This document shows positions 25,417 through 33,573 of a stretch of DNA of 64,000 bases, in pieces. Numbering within the stretch: position 1 is the first letter of the stretch; every line of letters starts with the position of its first letter. Under the pieces are notes generated by a model. It was not told the DNA's origin, did no database searches, and saw only the letters and a list, made by a program, of their open reading frames with translations. Location: assembly GCF_965278975.1 (NCBI RefSeq), contig NZ_OZ257126.1:1674001-1738000 (forward strand), in the 5' to 3' direction. This stretch comes from Ferrovibrio sp965278975. GTDB taxonomy: Bacteria; Pseudomonadota; Alphaproteobacteria; Ferrovibrionales; Ferrovibrionaceae. Both the position numbers and the translations under genes were made by a program.

Positions 25417-25855
25417 AGCGATTGCCGGCGAGGCCCTGATTTCGGTGCATCCGCTCGATGTGCAATGGGGCGATTGCGACCCGGCGGATATCGTTTTCTA
25501 CCCGAATTACTTCGCCTGGTTCGATGCCGGCACCTGGCGGCTGCTGGCGGAAGCCGGTTACACGTTGCAGGAACTGCGCCGCATCGGCTCGATCGGTTTT
25601 CCCATCGTCTCGGTGGAAGCCAAGTTCCATGGCCCGGCGGCGGTGCAGGACAGCATTGCCGTGCATAGCCGCATCCTCGAATGGGGCCGCTCCTCCTTCC
25701 AGGTCGGCCACCGCATTCAGCGCCAGGACGGTACACTGCTGGTGGAAGGCCGCGAGAAGCGCGTGCTGGCGCAGCCCGATCCTGCGCAGCCCGGCAAGCT
25801 CAAGGGCCTGCCGATTCCGGCGGACATGATCCGGCGGCTGGGCTGCGCGGGGTAG
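25403..25855 (+). CDS. Acyl-CoA thioesterase of the 4-hydroxybenzoyl-CoA thioesterase family
   Basis: A 150-residue hot-dog-fold thioesterase. The signature VQWGDCDPADIVFYPNYFAWFD carries the catalytic aspartate of the 4-hydroxybenzoyl-CoA thioesterase (FcbC-like) group. It overlaps iorB by 14 bases and so is translated with IorAB. Since IorAB would release an arylacetyl-CoA, the thioesterase could free the arylacetate (indoleacetate or phenylacetate) from CoA. That coupling is inferred from gene order. A triple-hairpin repeat follows directly. Confidence 0.88.
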   Translation: MQQNEAIAGEALISVHPLDVQWGDCDPADIVFYPNYFAWFDAGTWRLLAEAGYTLQELRRIGSIGFPIVSVEAKFHGPAAVQDSIAVHSRILEWGRSSFQVGHRIQRQDGTLLVEGREKRVLAQPDPAQPGKLKGLPIPADMIRRLGCAG

Positions 25856-25879
25856 CACCGCCATAAGCAGTGAGAAAAT

Positions 25880-25962
25880 GTCATGGCCCGCTTCAGGCGG
25901 GCCATCCACGAGTTCTTTTTAAAGAAGCAAATCGTGGATACCCCGCCTTCGCGGGGCATGAC
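25880..25962. repeat. Dispersed triple-hairpin intergenic repeat, copy 1
   Basis: An 83-base palindromic mosaic starting GTCATGG and ending GCATGAC. It contains ATGGCCCGC/GCGGGCCAT, then ATCCACGA/TCGTGGAT enclosing a small TTCTTT/AAAGAA stem, then CCCCGC/GCGGGG. It sits between two convergent genes and could terminate both. It is the diverged member of a family with copies at 34575 and 38656. Confidence 0.75.
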
Positions 25963-25980
25963 GAATTGTAAGAGAGCGCC

Positions 25981-26514
25981 TTACCGGAAAAGCTTGGTGA
26001 TGGTGTCGGCGCCGAGGCCGATCTTGTCGTAATGCGCGCGGCACATGGCGATATAGTCATGCACATCGAAATGGCCGGCGGAATTGCCCTGCTCGTCGAG
26101 CCAGATCAGCGGACCCGTTACGATGAAGAACACCTTCATCGGCTGTTCATGCTCATAGGCGACGAGCGTGTGGCCCTCACCCGGGGTCTCGTAGACGAAA
26201 TCGCCGGCGGTAGCGGTCCAGTCATGTTCGAGATAGCCCCACTTGCCCGAGATCGTGTAGGCAAACACTTCATGCGGATGGTAATGCCGGTTCACCAGCC
26301 CCGCCGCCTTGGCCATCAGGATGTCGCACCATTTGTTCTGTGCCGGTGAGATCCACAAGGGCCGCGACGATACCGTTTCGGTGAACGGCACATACAGCTT
26401 CTCATCGTCGGTCGGCGCATTCTGTATATAGGCTTCCGGCAACGCATCCGGCTTGAACACCGGATTGATCGGCTTCAGGTGACGCCAGAATTCACTGGTG
26501 GCGGCTTCGGGCAT
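25981..26514 (-). CDS. Cupin dioxygenase, 2,4'-dihydroxyacetophenone dioxygenase-like
   Basis: A 177-residue single-domain cupin. The metal-binding motif is HYHPHEVFAYTISGKWGYLEHDW, followed by GDFVYETPGEGHTLV with the last histidine ligand. The pairing of Y-LEHDW-ATAGD-FV-E-PGE-HTL strongly recalls the 2,4'-dihydroxyacetophenone dioxygenase / acetylacetone dioxygenase group, iron enzymes that cleave a C-C bond next to a carbonyl. GGAG lies six bases before the ATG. It is the last gene of the liv-ALDH-SDR operon, so it probably opens or shortens an aromatic ketone or diketone imported by that system. The precise substrate is unknown. Confidence 0.72.
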   Translation of the reverse strand: MPEAATSEFWRHLKPINPVFKPDALPEAYIQNAPTDDEKLYVPFTETVSSRPLWISPAQNKWCDILMAKAAGLVNRHYHPHEVFAYTISGKWGYLEHDWTATAGDFVYETPGEGHTLVAYEHEQPMKVFFIVTGPLIWLDEQGNSAGHFDVHDYIAMCRAHYDKIGLGADTITKLFR

Positions 26515-26541
26515 GGGGCGCTCCGTGGGCTGGGTTGCGGG

Positions 26542-27321
26542 TCAGATATGCATGCCGCCATCGGCCATCAGCACGCTGCCGGTGGTGAAGCTGCTGGCGG
26601 GAGAGGCGAGGAACAGCACGGCTTCGGCGATTTCTTCCGCCAGGCCATGGCGGCCGAGCGGGATCAGGCCATCCAGGAAGGCGCCGGCCTCGGTGCCGAT
26701 CACATTGCTGAGATGGCCCTCGATCTGGCGCTGGAAGCCATTGTCGATCGGGCCGGGCGCCAGCACGTTGACACGGATGCGGCGCCGCGCCGCTTCCTTG
26801 GCCACCGTGCGCATCAAGCCGATCAGGCCATGCTTCGAGGTGGCGTAAGCCGCGATGCCTGGGTCGCTGGTGACGCCGACGACACTGCCGGTCATCACGA
26901 TGCTGCCGCCATCGCGCAATAAAGGGAGGCCGTATTTGCAGGCCAGGAAAGGCGCGCGCAGGTTCACCGCGATAACACGGTCCCAGGTCTCTTCCGGGTA
27001 ATCCGTCACCGGGCTGATGGCGCCGCTGACGCCGGCATTGAGGAATAGCACGTCGATGCCACCCCAGAGGCGCTGCGCCGCTTCAAGATAGCGCCGCGTG
27101 TCTGCCGCGTCGGCGACATCGGCGGCAATTGACACCGCGTGGCTCGAGGGCGCGCCAAGCTGAGCTTCCGCCGCGCGCAGGGTAGCTTCCTCGCGGTCCA
27201 CCAGCAGCACACGGGCGCCTTCGCGCAGCAGCCGCTTCACGGCGGCGAGCCCGATGCTGCCGGCGGCCCCGGTAACGACGCAGACCTTGCCTTCCAACTG
27301 CCCTTTATCTTCCAGGTGCAT
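26542..27321 (-). CDS. Short-chain dehydrogenase/reductase
   Basis: A 259-residue classical SDR. The cofactor motif is TGAAGSIG, an acidic residue after strand 2 (VDREEA) points to NAD preference, NAG is at LNAGVSGA, and the catalytic set is Ser (GSVVGV), then YATSK. The C-terminal GSVLMADGGM is typical. It lies five bases after the aldehyde dehydrogenase stop and 27 bases before the cupin gene. In context it would oxidise an aromatic or aliphatic alcohol to the ketone or aldehyde used by its neighbours. Confidence 0.9.
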   Translation of the reverse strand: MHLEDKGQLEGKVCVVTGAAGSIGLAAVKRLLREGARVLLVDREEATLRAAEAQLGAPSSHAVSIAADVADAADTRRYLEAAQRLWGGIDVLFLNAGVSGAISPVTDYPEETWDRVIAVNLRAPFLACKYGLPLLRDGGSIVMTGSVVGVTSDPGIAAYATSKHGLIGLMRTVAKEAARRRIRVNVLAPGPIDNGFQRQIEGHLSNVIGTEAGAFLDGLIPLGRHGLAEEIAEAVLFLASPASSFTTGSVLMADGGMHI

Positions 27322-27326
27322 GGCGA

Positions 27327-28778
27327 TCAGATCGGGAAATGGCCGGGCTGGGTTTCCATGGTGATCCAGCGCAGTTCGGTGAATTGCTCCACGCCGGCCT
27401 TGCCGCCGAAGCGGCCATAGCCCGAAGCCTTCACGCCGCCGAACGGCATCTGCGCTTCGTCATGCACCGTCGGGCCATTGATATGGCAGATGCCGCTTTC
27501 GATCCGCTTCGCCACCATGAGGGCGCGGGGAATGTTGCGGCTGAACACGGCAGCGGAAAGGCCGTATTCGGTATCATTGGCCGCCGCCACCGCCGCCGCC
27601 TCGCCGTTCGCGCGCACCACGCAGGCCACGGGTCCGAAGCTTTCCTCGTGATAGATGCGCATGTCGGGTGTCACATGATCCAGCACCGTGGCGCTCATCA
27701 CCGCGCCATCGCGGCTGCCGCCGGCCACCAGCTTAGCACCCTGGCTCACGGCCTCCTCCACCAGCGCCAGCACGCGGTCCACCGCTTCCACATTCACCAG
27801 CGCGCCGAGCGCCACATTGCCCTGGCGTGGATCGCCGGAGGTGAGCGACTTGGCCTTGGCGGCGAATTTCGCCACGAAATCGTCGCCCACGGCATTGTCC
27901 ACCACCACGCGCTCGGTCGACATGCAGATCTGGCCCTGGTTCATGAAGGCGCCGAAGGCCGCCGCCTTCACGGCTTCATCCAGGTCGGCATCATCCAGCA
28001 CCACCAGCGGCGCCTTGCCGCCGAGTTCGAGCAGCACGGGCTTGAGTTGCTTCGCCGCCAGTTCCGCCACCACGCGGCCGACCTTGGTTGAGCCGGTGAA
28101 ATTGACCCGGCGCACCGCCTTGTGCGCAATCAGTGCGCCAACCACTTCGGCGGCATCTGCCGGCGCATTGCTCACCACATTGATCACGCCATCGGGCAGG
28201 CCGGCCTGCTGGATCGCCTCGGCGATCAGGCGATGGGTGGCGGGGCAGGTCTCGGATGCCTTGAGCACCACGGTATTGCCGCAGGCCAGCGGCATCGCCA
28301 CGGCGCGGGTGCCAAGGATCACCGGCGCATTCCACGGTGCGATACCGAGCACCACGCCAACCGCTTCACGCGTCGCCATCGCCAGGCAGCCCGGCTTGTC
28401 GGACGGAATCACTTCGCCGCCGATCTGCGTCGTCATGGCGGCGGCCTCGCGCAGCATGCCGGAAGCAAGATGCACGTTGAAGCCGGCCCAGGCGGCGGTG
28501 GCGCCGATCTCGGCCTGCATGCGGGCGATGAAATCCGGCGCGCGGGCGGCCAGGTTGTCGGCGGCCTTCAGCAGCAGGGTGCGGCGTGCATTGGGGCCAA
28601 GCGCCGACCAGGCCGGATAGGCGGCGGCAGCGGCATCCGCGGCGGCATTGGCATCGGCCACCGAGGCGGCGGCGGCGCGGCTCGCCACTTCGCCGCTCAA
28701 CGGGTTGCGGCGCTCGAAGCTCCTGCCGCCGCTGGCCGCCACATCCTTTCCGCCGATCAGCAATTGGGTCTCGAACAT
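27327..28778 (-). CDS. Aldehyde dehydrogenase (salicylaldehyde/vanillin dehydrogenase-like)
   Basis: A 483-residue NAD(P)-dependent aldehyde dehydrogenase. The nucleotide-binding segment is VVLGIAPWNAPVILGTRAVA, the catalytic Glu lies in LLELGGKAPLVVL and the catalytic Cys in FMNQGQICMSTERVVV. IYHEESFGPVACV and HDEAQMPFGGVKASGYGRFGG resemble the salicylaldehyde/vanillin/benzaldehyde dehydrogenase branch. The ATG at 28778 follows AGGGAGAG; the longer upstream reading is rejected. It sits between livF and the SDR. With feruloyl-CoA synthase 10 kb away, oxidation of vanillin-type aldehydes is plausible but unproven. Confidence 0.87.
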   Translation of the reverse strand: MFETQLLIGGKDVAASGGRSFERRNPLSGEVASRAAAASVADANAAADAAAAAYPAWSALGPNARRTLLLKAADNLAARAPDFIARMQAEIGATAAWAGFNVHLASGMLREAAAMTTQIGGEVIPSDKPGCLAMATREAVGVVLGIAPWNAPVILGTRAVAMPLACGNTVVLKASETCPATHRLIAEAIQQAGLPDGVINVVSNAPADAAEVVGALIAHKAVRRVNFTGSTKVGRVVAELAAKQLKPVLLELGGKAPLVVLDDADLDEAVKAAAFGAFMNQGQICMSTERVVVDNAVGDDFVAKFAAKAKSLTSGDPRQGNVALGALVNVEAVDRVLALVEEAVSQGAKLVAGGSRDGAVMSATVLDHVTPDMRIYHEESFGPVACVVRANGEAAAVAAANDTEYGLSAAVFSRNIPRALMVAKRIESGICHINGPTVHDEAQMPFGGVKASGYGRFGGKAGVEQFTELRWITMETQPGHFPI

Positions 28779-28800
28779 CTTTTCTCTCCCTCTACGAAAT

Positions 28801-29511
28801 CTATTGCTTGCCGAGATAGGCGCGCTGCACGGCGGGATCATCGCGCAAGGCCGCCGCGCTGCCGCTGCCGACAATGCTGCCCTGCTCGATCAGGTAGCCA
28901 CGATCCGCGATGGCGAGGCTGCGGCGCGCATTCTGTTCCACCAGCAGCACGCCGATGCCGGCCTCGCGGATGCGCTGCAGGGCGCCGAACAATTCACCGC
29001 AGATCAGCGGCGAGAGGCCGAGCGACGGTTCATCCAACAGCAGGATGTCTGGCGCCGACATCAGCGCGCGGCCAATCGCTACCATCTGCTGTTCGCCGCC
29101 GCTCATGGTGCGGGCGGCCTGGTTCATGCGTTCGCCAAGGCGCGGGAACAGATTGAGGATACGCGCCAGATTGGCGGCTTCATTGGCGCGGGCGCGGCGC
29201 GGATAGGCGCCGAGCAGCAGGTTCTCGCGGACACTCAGATCACCGAAGATGCCGCGTCCCTCGGGCACCAGGGCCAGGCCGGCCTCGACTATTCTATGCG
29301 CCGGCAGTCTGGTCAGGTCCTGGCCATCCAGGCTGAGGCGCAGGCCGGGCGCGGGGGTGAGCAGGCCGGCGATGGCTTTGAGCAGCGAGGTCTTGCCGCC
29401 GCCATTGGCGCCGAGGATCACCACGATCTCGGCGCGCGCAATGGAAAGCGCCACATCGCGCACCGCCTGGTGGCGGCCATAGGCAATCGACAGGCCGACG
29501 ACGTCAAGCAT
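28801..29511 (-). CDS. livF: Branched-chain amino acid-type ABC transporter ATP-binding protein LivF
   Basis: A 236-residue ATPase of the LivF family. Walker A is GANGGGKTS, the signature is MSGGEQQM, and Walker B is ILLLDEPSLGL; the family motif LVPEGRGIFGDLSVRENL is present. The ATG at 29511 overlaps livG by eight bases and has GGGTGA in front of it; a GTG three codons upstream is the alternative. Together with LivG it powers a HAAT-type importer, here probably for an aromatic or related compound instead of an amino acid, judging from the catabolic genes that follow. Confidence 0.9.
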   Translation of the reverse strand: MLDVVGLSIAYGRHQAVRDVALSIARAEIVVILGANGGGKTSLLKAIAGLLTPAPGLRLSLDGQDLTRLPAHRIVEAGLALVPEGRGIFGDLSVRENLLLGAYPRRARANEAANLARILNLFPRLGERMNQAARTMSGGEQQMVAIGRALMSAPDILLLDEPSLGLSPLICGELFGALQRIREAGIGVLLVEQNARRSLAIADRGYLIEQGSIVGSGSAAALRDDPAVQRAYLGKQ

Positions 29512-30229
29512 GGTCGTCACCCAGATAGGCGCGCACTACATCGGGGTCGCTCAGCACATCGCCCGGCAGGCCGATGGCGATGCGCTTGCCGGCGCTCATC
29601 ACCAGGCAGCGGTCGCAGAGCGAGCGGATCGCATCCATCACATGCTCCACCAGCAGGATCGCCATGCCCTGCTGGCGCAGGCTCTGCACCAGTTTGATGC
29701 CTTCCAGTAATTCGGTGGGGTTGAGGCCGGCGAGCCATTCATCCAGCAGCAGCAGGCGTGGCCGCAGCGCCAGGGCGCGGGCCAGTTCCAGGCGCTTCTG
29801 GTCGATATAGGTCAATTCGCCGGGCATGGCATGGCCGCGGCCTTCCAGCCCGACACGGGCGAGCAGGTCATCGGCTTCGCGTTGCGCGGCACTGCCCCAG
29901 CGGCGTTCGGCGCCAAAGGCCAGGCCGGCAATCACATTGTCGCGGCAATCCATCGAGCCGAGCGGGCGCACCAATTGAAACGTGCGGGCCAGGCCGAGCC
30001 GCGCGATGCGATGCGCCGCCAGGCCATGAATCGCATGTTCGCCGAAGCGGATGCTGCCGCCATCGGGCGCCAGCGCACCGGACAGCAGGTTCAGCACCGT
30101 GGTCTTGCCCGAACCGTTCGGTCCCAGCAGGCCGACGATCTCGCCTTCCGCGACATTGAACTCGACGCCATCGACGGCAACCAGGCCGCCGAAGCGCCGC
30201 GTGAGGCCGGAGACTTGCAACAGGCTCAT
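29504..30229 (-). CDS. livG: Branched-chain amino acid-type ABC transporter ATP-binding protein LivG
   Basis: A 241-residue ATPase. Walker A is GPNGSGKTT, LARTFQLVRPL matches the LivG motif LARTFQxxRxF, and Walker B is LLLLDEWLAGL with Trp where most family members have Pro. The signature region reads LTYIDQKRLELARAL instead of the usual LSYGxQRRLEIARAL, so it is clearly divergent at the ABC signature. A 14-base tandem duplication straddles its start codon and has displaced it from the end of livM. Part of the liv-ALDH-SDR-cupin operon. Confidence 0.88.
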   Translation of the reverse strand: MSLLQVSGLTRRFGGLVAVDGVEFNVAEGEIVGLLGPNGSGKTTVLNLLSGALAPDGGSIRFGEHAIHGLAAHRIARLGLARTFQLVRPLGSMDCRDNVIAGLAFGAERRWGSAAQREADDLLARVGLEGRGHAMPGELTYIDQKRLELARALALRPRLLLLDEWLAGLNPTELLEGIKLVQSLRQQGMAILLVEHVMDAIRSLCDRCLVMSAGKRIAIGLPGDVLSDPDVVRAYLGDDHA

Positions 30230-30244
30230 GGCAACAGGCTCATG
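30217..30244. repeat. 14-bp tandem duplication at the livM-livG junction
   Basis: The 14-mer GCAACAGGCTCATG occurs twice in direct succession. Each copy contains a start codon on the minus strand. The upstream copy overlaps the livM stop as ATGA but opens only a five-codon reading frame; the downstream copy is the functional livG start. An ancestral ATGA overlap was evidently split by the duplication. Confidence 0.9.
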
Positions 30245-31166
30245 GCTTCGCCTCCCGCTTCACACGCAGCTTTTCGATCAGGCCGACCACGCCCTGCGGG
30301 ATGGCATAGACGATGATCATGAAGGCGAGGCCGATCAGGATCGAGAAATGGTTCGGGAAGCGCGCCAGCAGGTATTCAAACAGCAGGGTCAGCGGTACCA
30401 CGCCGAGCAGCGGGCCATACAGCCGGTGCACGCCGCCGAGTAGGGCCATGATCAGCACCTGGAACGACAGCACCGGGTTGAAGGCGATGGCCGGATCGAT
30501 ATAGGTCCAGCGCGGCGCCATCACCGCGCCGGCGAGCGACATGAAGCTGGCGGAGAAGGCAAACAGCAGCACCTTGGCCCGCGTGGTGTTGATGCCGACA
30601 TGGCGTGCCACCATCTCGTCATCGCCGATCACGCGCAGCGCCAGGCCGAGCCGCGAACGCTGGATCAGGAAGCCGGCGAGGAAGACCAGCACCGCCAGGG
30701 CGAGAAGCTGCCAGTAGATCTGGGTCTGGTTGATATCGACAAAGACATAGCGGCCCAGCGTGCGGGTCTTGTTGACCTCGAACCAGGTGACGAGCTGCCG
30801 GATCAGTTCGGCCAGGCCGAAGGTGAAGATGACGAAATAGACGCCGGAGAGCCGCAGCGTGGCCAGGCCGACCAGCAGGGCCACCGCGACACCGATGCCG
30901 AGCGCGATCAGCAGCACCAGCGGCCAGGCCAGCACTTCGCCCAGCACCGCCACGGTGTAGGCGCCGATGCCGAAGAAGGCGACGGTGGCGAGCGAGACAT
31001 AGCGCGTCGGGCCGGAGAACAAGGCCCAGGCGGTGGCCAGCACGGTGTAGTTCAGGATGCCGATGGCAAGCGACAGGCCGTAACCGCTTAAGTATTGCGG
31101 CAGCACAGCCAGTCCGGCGATGGCGGCAAGCGCGGCCAGGCCGCCGAGAGCGTAGCGCAAATTCAT
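30240..31166 (-). CDS. livM: Branched-chain amino acid-type ABC transporter permease LivM
   Basis: A 308-residue membrane permease with eight to ten helices. Family motifs are SLATVAFFGIGAYTVAVLG, LRLSGVYFVIFTFGLAELIRQL, LALRVIGDDEMVARHVGIN and GPLLGVVPLTLL. The ATG at 31166 overlaps the livH stop (ATGA); the longer in-frame reading upstream of it lies inside livH and is rejected. It forms the channel with LivH. Confidence 0.92.
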   Translation of the reverse strand: MNLRYALGGLAALAAIAGLAVLPQYLSGYGLSLAIGILNYTVLATAWALFSGPTRYVSLATVAFFGIGAYTVAVLGEVLAWPLVLLIALGIGVAVALLVGLATLRLSGVYFVIFTFGLAELIRQLVTWFEVNKTRTLGRYVFVDINQTQIYWQLLALAVLVFLAGFLIQRSRLGLALRVIGDDEMVARHVGINTTRAKVLLFAFSASFMSLAGAVMAPRWTYIDPAIAFNPVLSFQVLIMALLGGVHRLYGPLLGVVPLTLLFEYLLARFPNHFSILIGLAFMIIVYAIPQGVVGLIEKLRVKREAKP

Positions 31167-32035
31167 CGCCGCGCTCCGCCGAACAGCCCCTGCGGCCGGA
31201 ACAGCAGGATGGTGAGGAACAGAGTATAGGTGGCGGCGAGTGTGAGGCCCGGATCGATCATGGTCGCCACCAGGGTCTCGGTGAGGCCGAGAATCAGGCC
31301 GGCGACCAGGCAGCCGAGCAGGTTGCCGACGCCGCCCATGATCACCACGATCAGCGCCTTCATGGTGAACACCACGCCGATATTGGCATTGAAGGTGAGG
31401 AACATCGAGGTCAGCACGCCGCCCGATGCCACCAGGCCGCCGCCAAGCGCGAAGGCCGCTGCTGCCATGGCGCGCACATCGATGGCGACAAGCTGCGCCG
31501 CATTGGGATCGACGGCGACGGCGCGAAGCGCCGTGCCGGTGCGCGTGCGGGTGAGGCCAAGCCACAGGCCGAGGCCGATCACCAGGGCGAAGCCGAGCGC
31601 CAACAGGCGGTTGGCGGCCACCACGGTGCCGAATACCTGCACCGGCACGGCAAGGAAGGCATAAGAGAAATAGGCGCCGCCGAAGATCGCCAGCATCACG
31701 CCCTGGATCACGAAGAGCAGGCCGAAGGTGGCGAGGATGCTATCCACTTCCAGGGCGTCGCGGCTCTTGGCGCGGCGCACCAGCGGGGTCAGCAGGAAAC
31801 GGTAGATCAGCCAGCTTAAAGCAGCGGCGGCGGGCACCACCACCAGCAGACCAAGCAGCGGATTGACGGCGGCGCCGGTATAGAGTGCCATGGCGGCGAA
31901 GGAAGCCGCGACCAGGGTTTCGCCGTAGGAGAGATTCATGATGCGCGCGACGCCGTATTGCAGGGTCAGGCCCAGGGCGACCAGCGCATACATGCCGCCC
32001 AGCGTCACTCCGGTGATCAGCGCATCGAAAAGCAT
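31163..32035 (-). CDS. livH: Branched-chain amino acid-type ABC transporter permease LivH
   Basis: A 290-residue permease with about eight helices. Diagnostic segments include TLGGMYALVALGLTLQYGVARIMN near the start, RTGTALRAVAVDPNAAQLVAID, and MKALIVVIMGGVGNLLGCLVAGLILG. It lies 62 bases after livK, the gap being occupied by a strong hairpin, and overlaps livM by four bases. Confidence 0.92.
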   Translation of the reverse strand: MLFDALITGVTLGGMYALVALGLTLQYGVARIMNLSYGETLVAASFAAMALYTGAAVNPLLGLLVVVPAAAALSWLIYRFLLTPLVRRAKSRDALEVDSILATFGLLFVIQGVMLAIFGGAYFSYAFLAVPVQVFGTVVAANRLLALGFALVIGLGLWLGLTRTRTGTALRAVAVDPNAAQLVAIDVRAMAAAAFALGGGLVASGGVLTSMFLTFNANIGVVFTMKALIVVIMGGVGNLLGCLVAGLILGLTETLVATMIDPGLTLAATYTLFLTILLFRPQGLFGGARR

Positions 32036-32059
32036 GGGGAACGATACCTAGAGGAAAGC

Positions 32060-32092
32060 AATCCCGGGGCCGCGGGACACGGCCCCGGGATT
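32060..32092 (-). terminator. Strong hairpin between livK and livH
   Basis: A perfect 13-bp stem (AATCCCGGGGCCG with its complement) and a 7-base loop stand just after the livK stop codon. There is no long T-run, so it is more likely a partial terminator or 3' stabiliser that lets the binding protein be made in excess over the membrane parts, as is common in ABC operons. Confidence 0.7.
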
Positions 32093-32097
32093 ATGGG

Positions 32098-33303
32098 TTA
32101 CTGCCAGGGTGCCTTCGGCAGCTTCACGGCGGCCACGCCGGGCCGCTGCGGCGCCACGCCGGTGAAGAAGCCGTTCTGCCACTGGCCGATATACCAGTAG
32201 GCATCCTTCGGCATGTTATCCACCAGCTTCATCTTGCCCAGCACGGTATCGAAGCTGCCGGTCTGCAGTTCCTTGATGATCGCGGCGCGGTCGATCTTGC
32301 CGACGCGCTCGATCGCCTGCTCCAGCATCTGCAGCGAGGAATAGCCGACCTGGCTGCCCCAGTAATCCGGGTCGCGGCCATGCATCGCCACATGCTTCTT
32401 GCGGTATTCCGCCGTGGCGGCATTGTCCGCCGACCAGCCGCCGAGCGACATGATGCCTTCGGTGTTGGCGCCGTATTTCTGCGGATAGAGCGGGAAGCCG
32501 ACGCCGACGCCGAGGAACATCACCTTGGGCGCGAAATTGGCGATCTTCGACTGGTCACTCAGCGCCACCGTATCCGGCGGATAGGAAAAGGCGACGAAGG
32601 TATCGGCGCCGGAACGCTGTGCCTCGCCGATCAGCGGTGCCATGTCCTGGGTGCCGATGGGATAGCTCTTGTCGTAGATCAGCTTGAAGCCGGCCTTCTC
32701 GAAGCCTTCGCGCGCCGCCTTCGACAGGTCGATGCCGAAACCGTCGGCAATCGAGAGCATCGCCACATTGGCGTTGATCTTGCCTTCGCCGCGCATCTTG
32801 GTCAGCAATTCGACCAGGGCATCGACATACTGCTTGCTGGTGCCGAGCAGCCAGAAGCTGTTCGGCCAGCGCTTCGCCAGTTCCGGCGCGCGGTCGGTCA
32901 CCGCCGAGAAGGCGAGCTGCGGATAGCCGTATTTGTTGAAGACCGGGCCGACCGCCAGGTTCAGGCCGGTGCCCCAGGGCGGGAACAGCAGGTCCACCTT
33001 GTCCTGGGTGATCAGGCGTTCGACGGCGCGCACGGCTTCTTCCGAATTCGAGCGGTCGTCGTATTCCACCACTTCCAGCGGGATGCGCTTGCCGCCCACC
33101 AGCAGGCCGCCCTTGTCGTTCACTTCCTTCACCCAAAGCAGATAGTTCGGGATCTGGGTGATATTGGCGCCGCCGGCATTGGGGCCGGTTTTGGAAATCG
33201 CCCAGCCGACCTTGATCTTGTCCTGTGCCAAAGCCGCCTGCGCGGCAAGGCCCAGAGCCGCCGTCAAAGCCAGCGCGGCTACACCCCTCAACATGGATCG
33301 CAT
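32098..33303 (-). CDS. livK: ABC transporter substrate-binding protein, LivK/LivJ family
   Basis: A 401-residue periplasmic binding protein with signal peptide (cleavage near QAALAQD). The mature start KIKVGWAISKTGPNAGGAN and EVVEYDDRSNSEEAVRAVERLI match the type I periplasmic binding fold of the amide/branched-chain amino acid family. The ATG at 33303 follows GGAGGAAGCATC, an ideal ribosome-binding site; the longer in-frame reading is rejected. First gene of the eight-gene operon and divergent from an AraC regulator, so it probably defines the inducer or substrate, likely an aromatic compound. Confidence 0.92.
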   Translation of the reverse strand: MRSMLRGVAALALTAALGLAAQAALAQDKIKVGWAISKTGPNAGGANITQIPNYLLWVKEVNDKGGLLVGGKRIPLEVVEYDDRSNSEEAVRAVERLITQDKVDLLFPPWGTGLNLAVGPVFNKYGYPQLAFSAVTDRAPELAKRWPNSFWLLGTSKQYVDALVELLTKMRGEGKINANVAMLSIADGFGIDLSKAAREGFEKAGFKLIYDKSYPIGTQDMAPLIGEAQRSGADTFVAFSYPPDTVALSDQSKIANFAPKVMFLGVGVGFPLYPQKYGANTEGIMSLGGWSADNAATAEYRKKHVAMHGRDPDYWGSQVGYSSLQMLEQAIERVGKIDRAAIIKELQTGSFDTVLGKMKLVDNMPKDAYWYIGQWQNGFFTGVAPQRPGVAAVKLPKAPWQ

Positions 33304-33573
33304 GATGCTTCCTCCTTCAAGCGCCGCCGGTCGGTTGTCGTGCCGGCGGTTTCTGCCGGGGGCCATGCTAGGGGCGGCGGCGGCGGCGTTCTTGCCCGAG
33401 AGTGAACAAGCCAATCCCTTGTGCATTTCATGTGTAGGCGAACTAATCGGTCTCGGAGGCATAATGTTGCGGCGCAAAATCCGCCGCTTCAGTTTGATCT
33501 CCAACTATTATTACAGCTCCCGTCCTGGTAGGATCGGGATAGAAAAGACCAACGGGAGGAACCACCAGCCGCC

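Noticed and set aside
25880..25962. CRISPR-like array from repeated palindromes
   Set aside because: Three isolated, distant copies without regular spacing or cas genes; this is a dispersed repeat instead.
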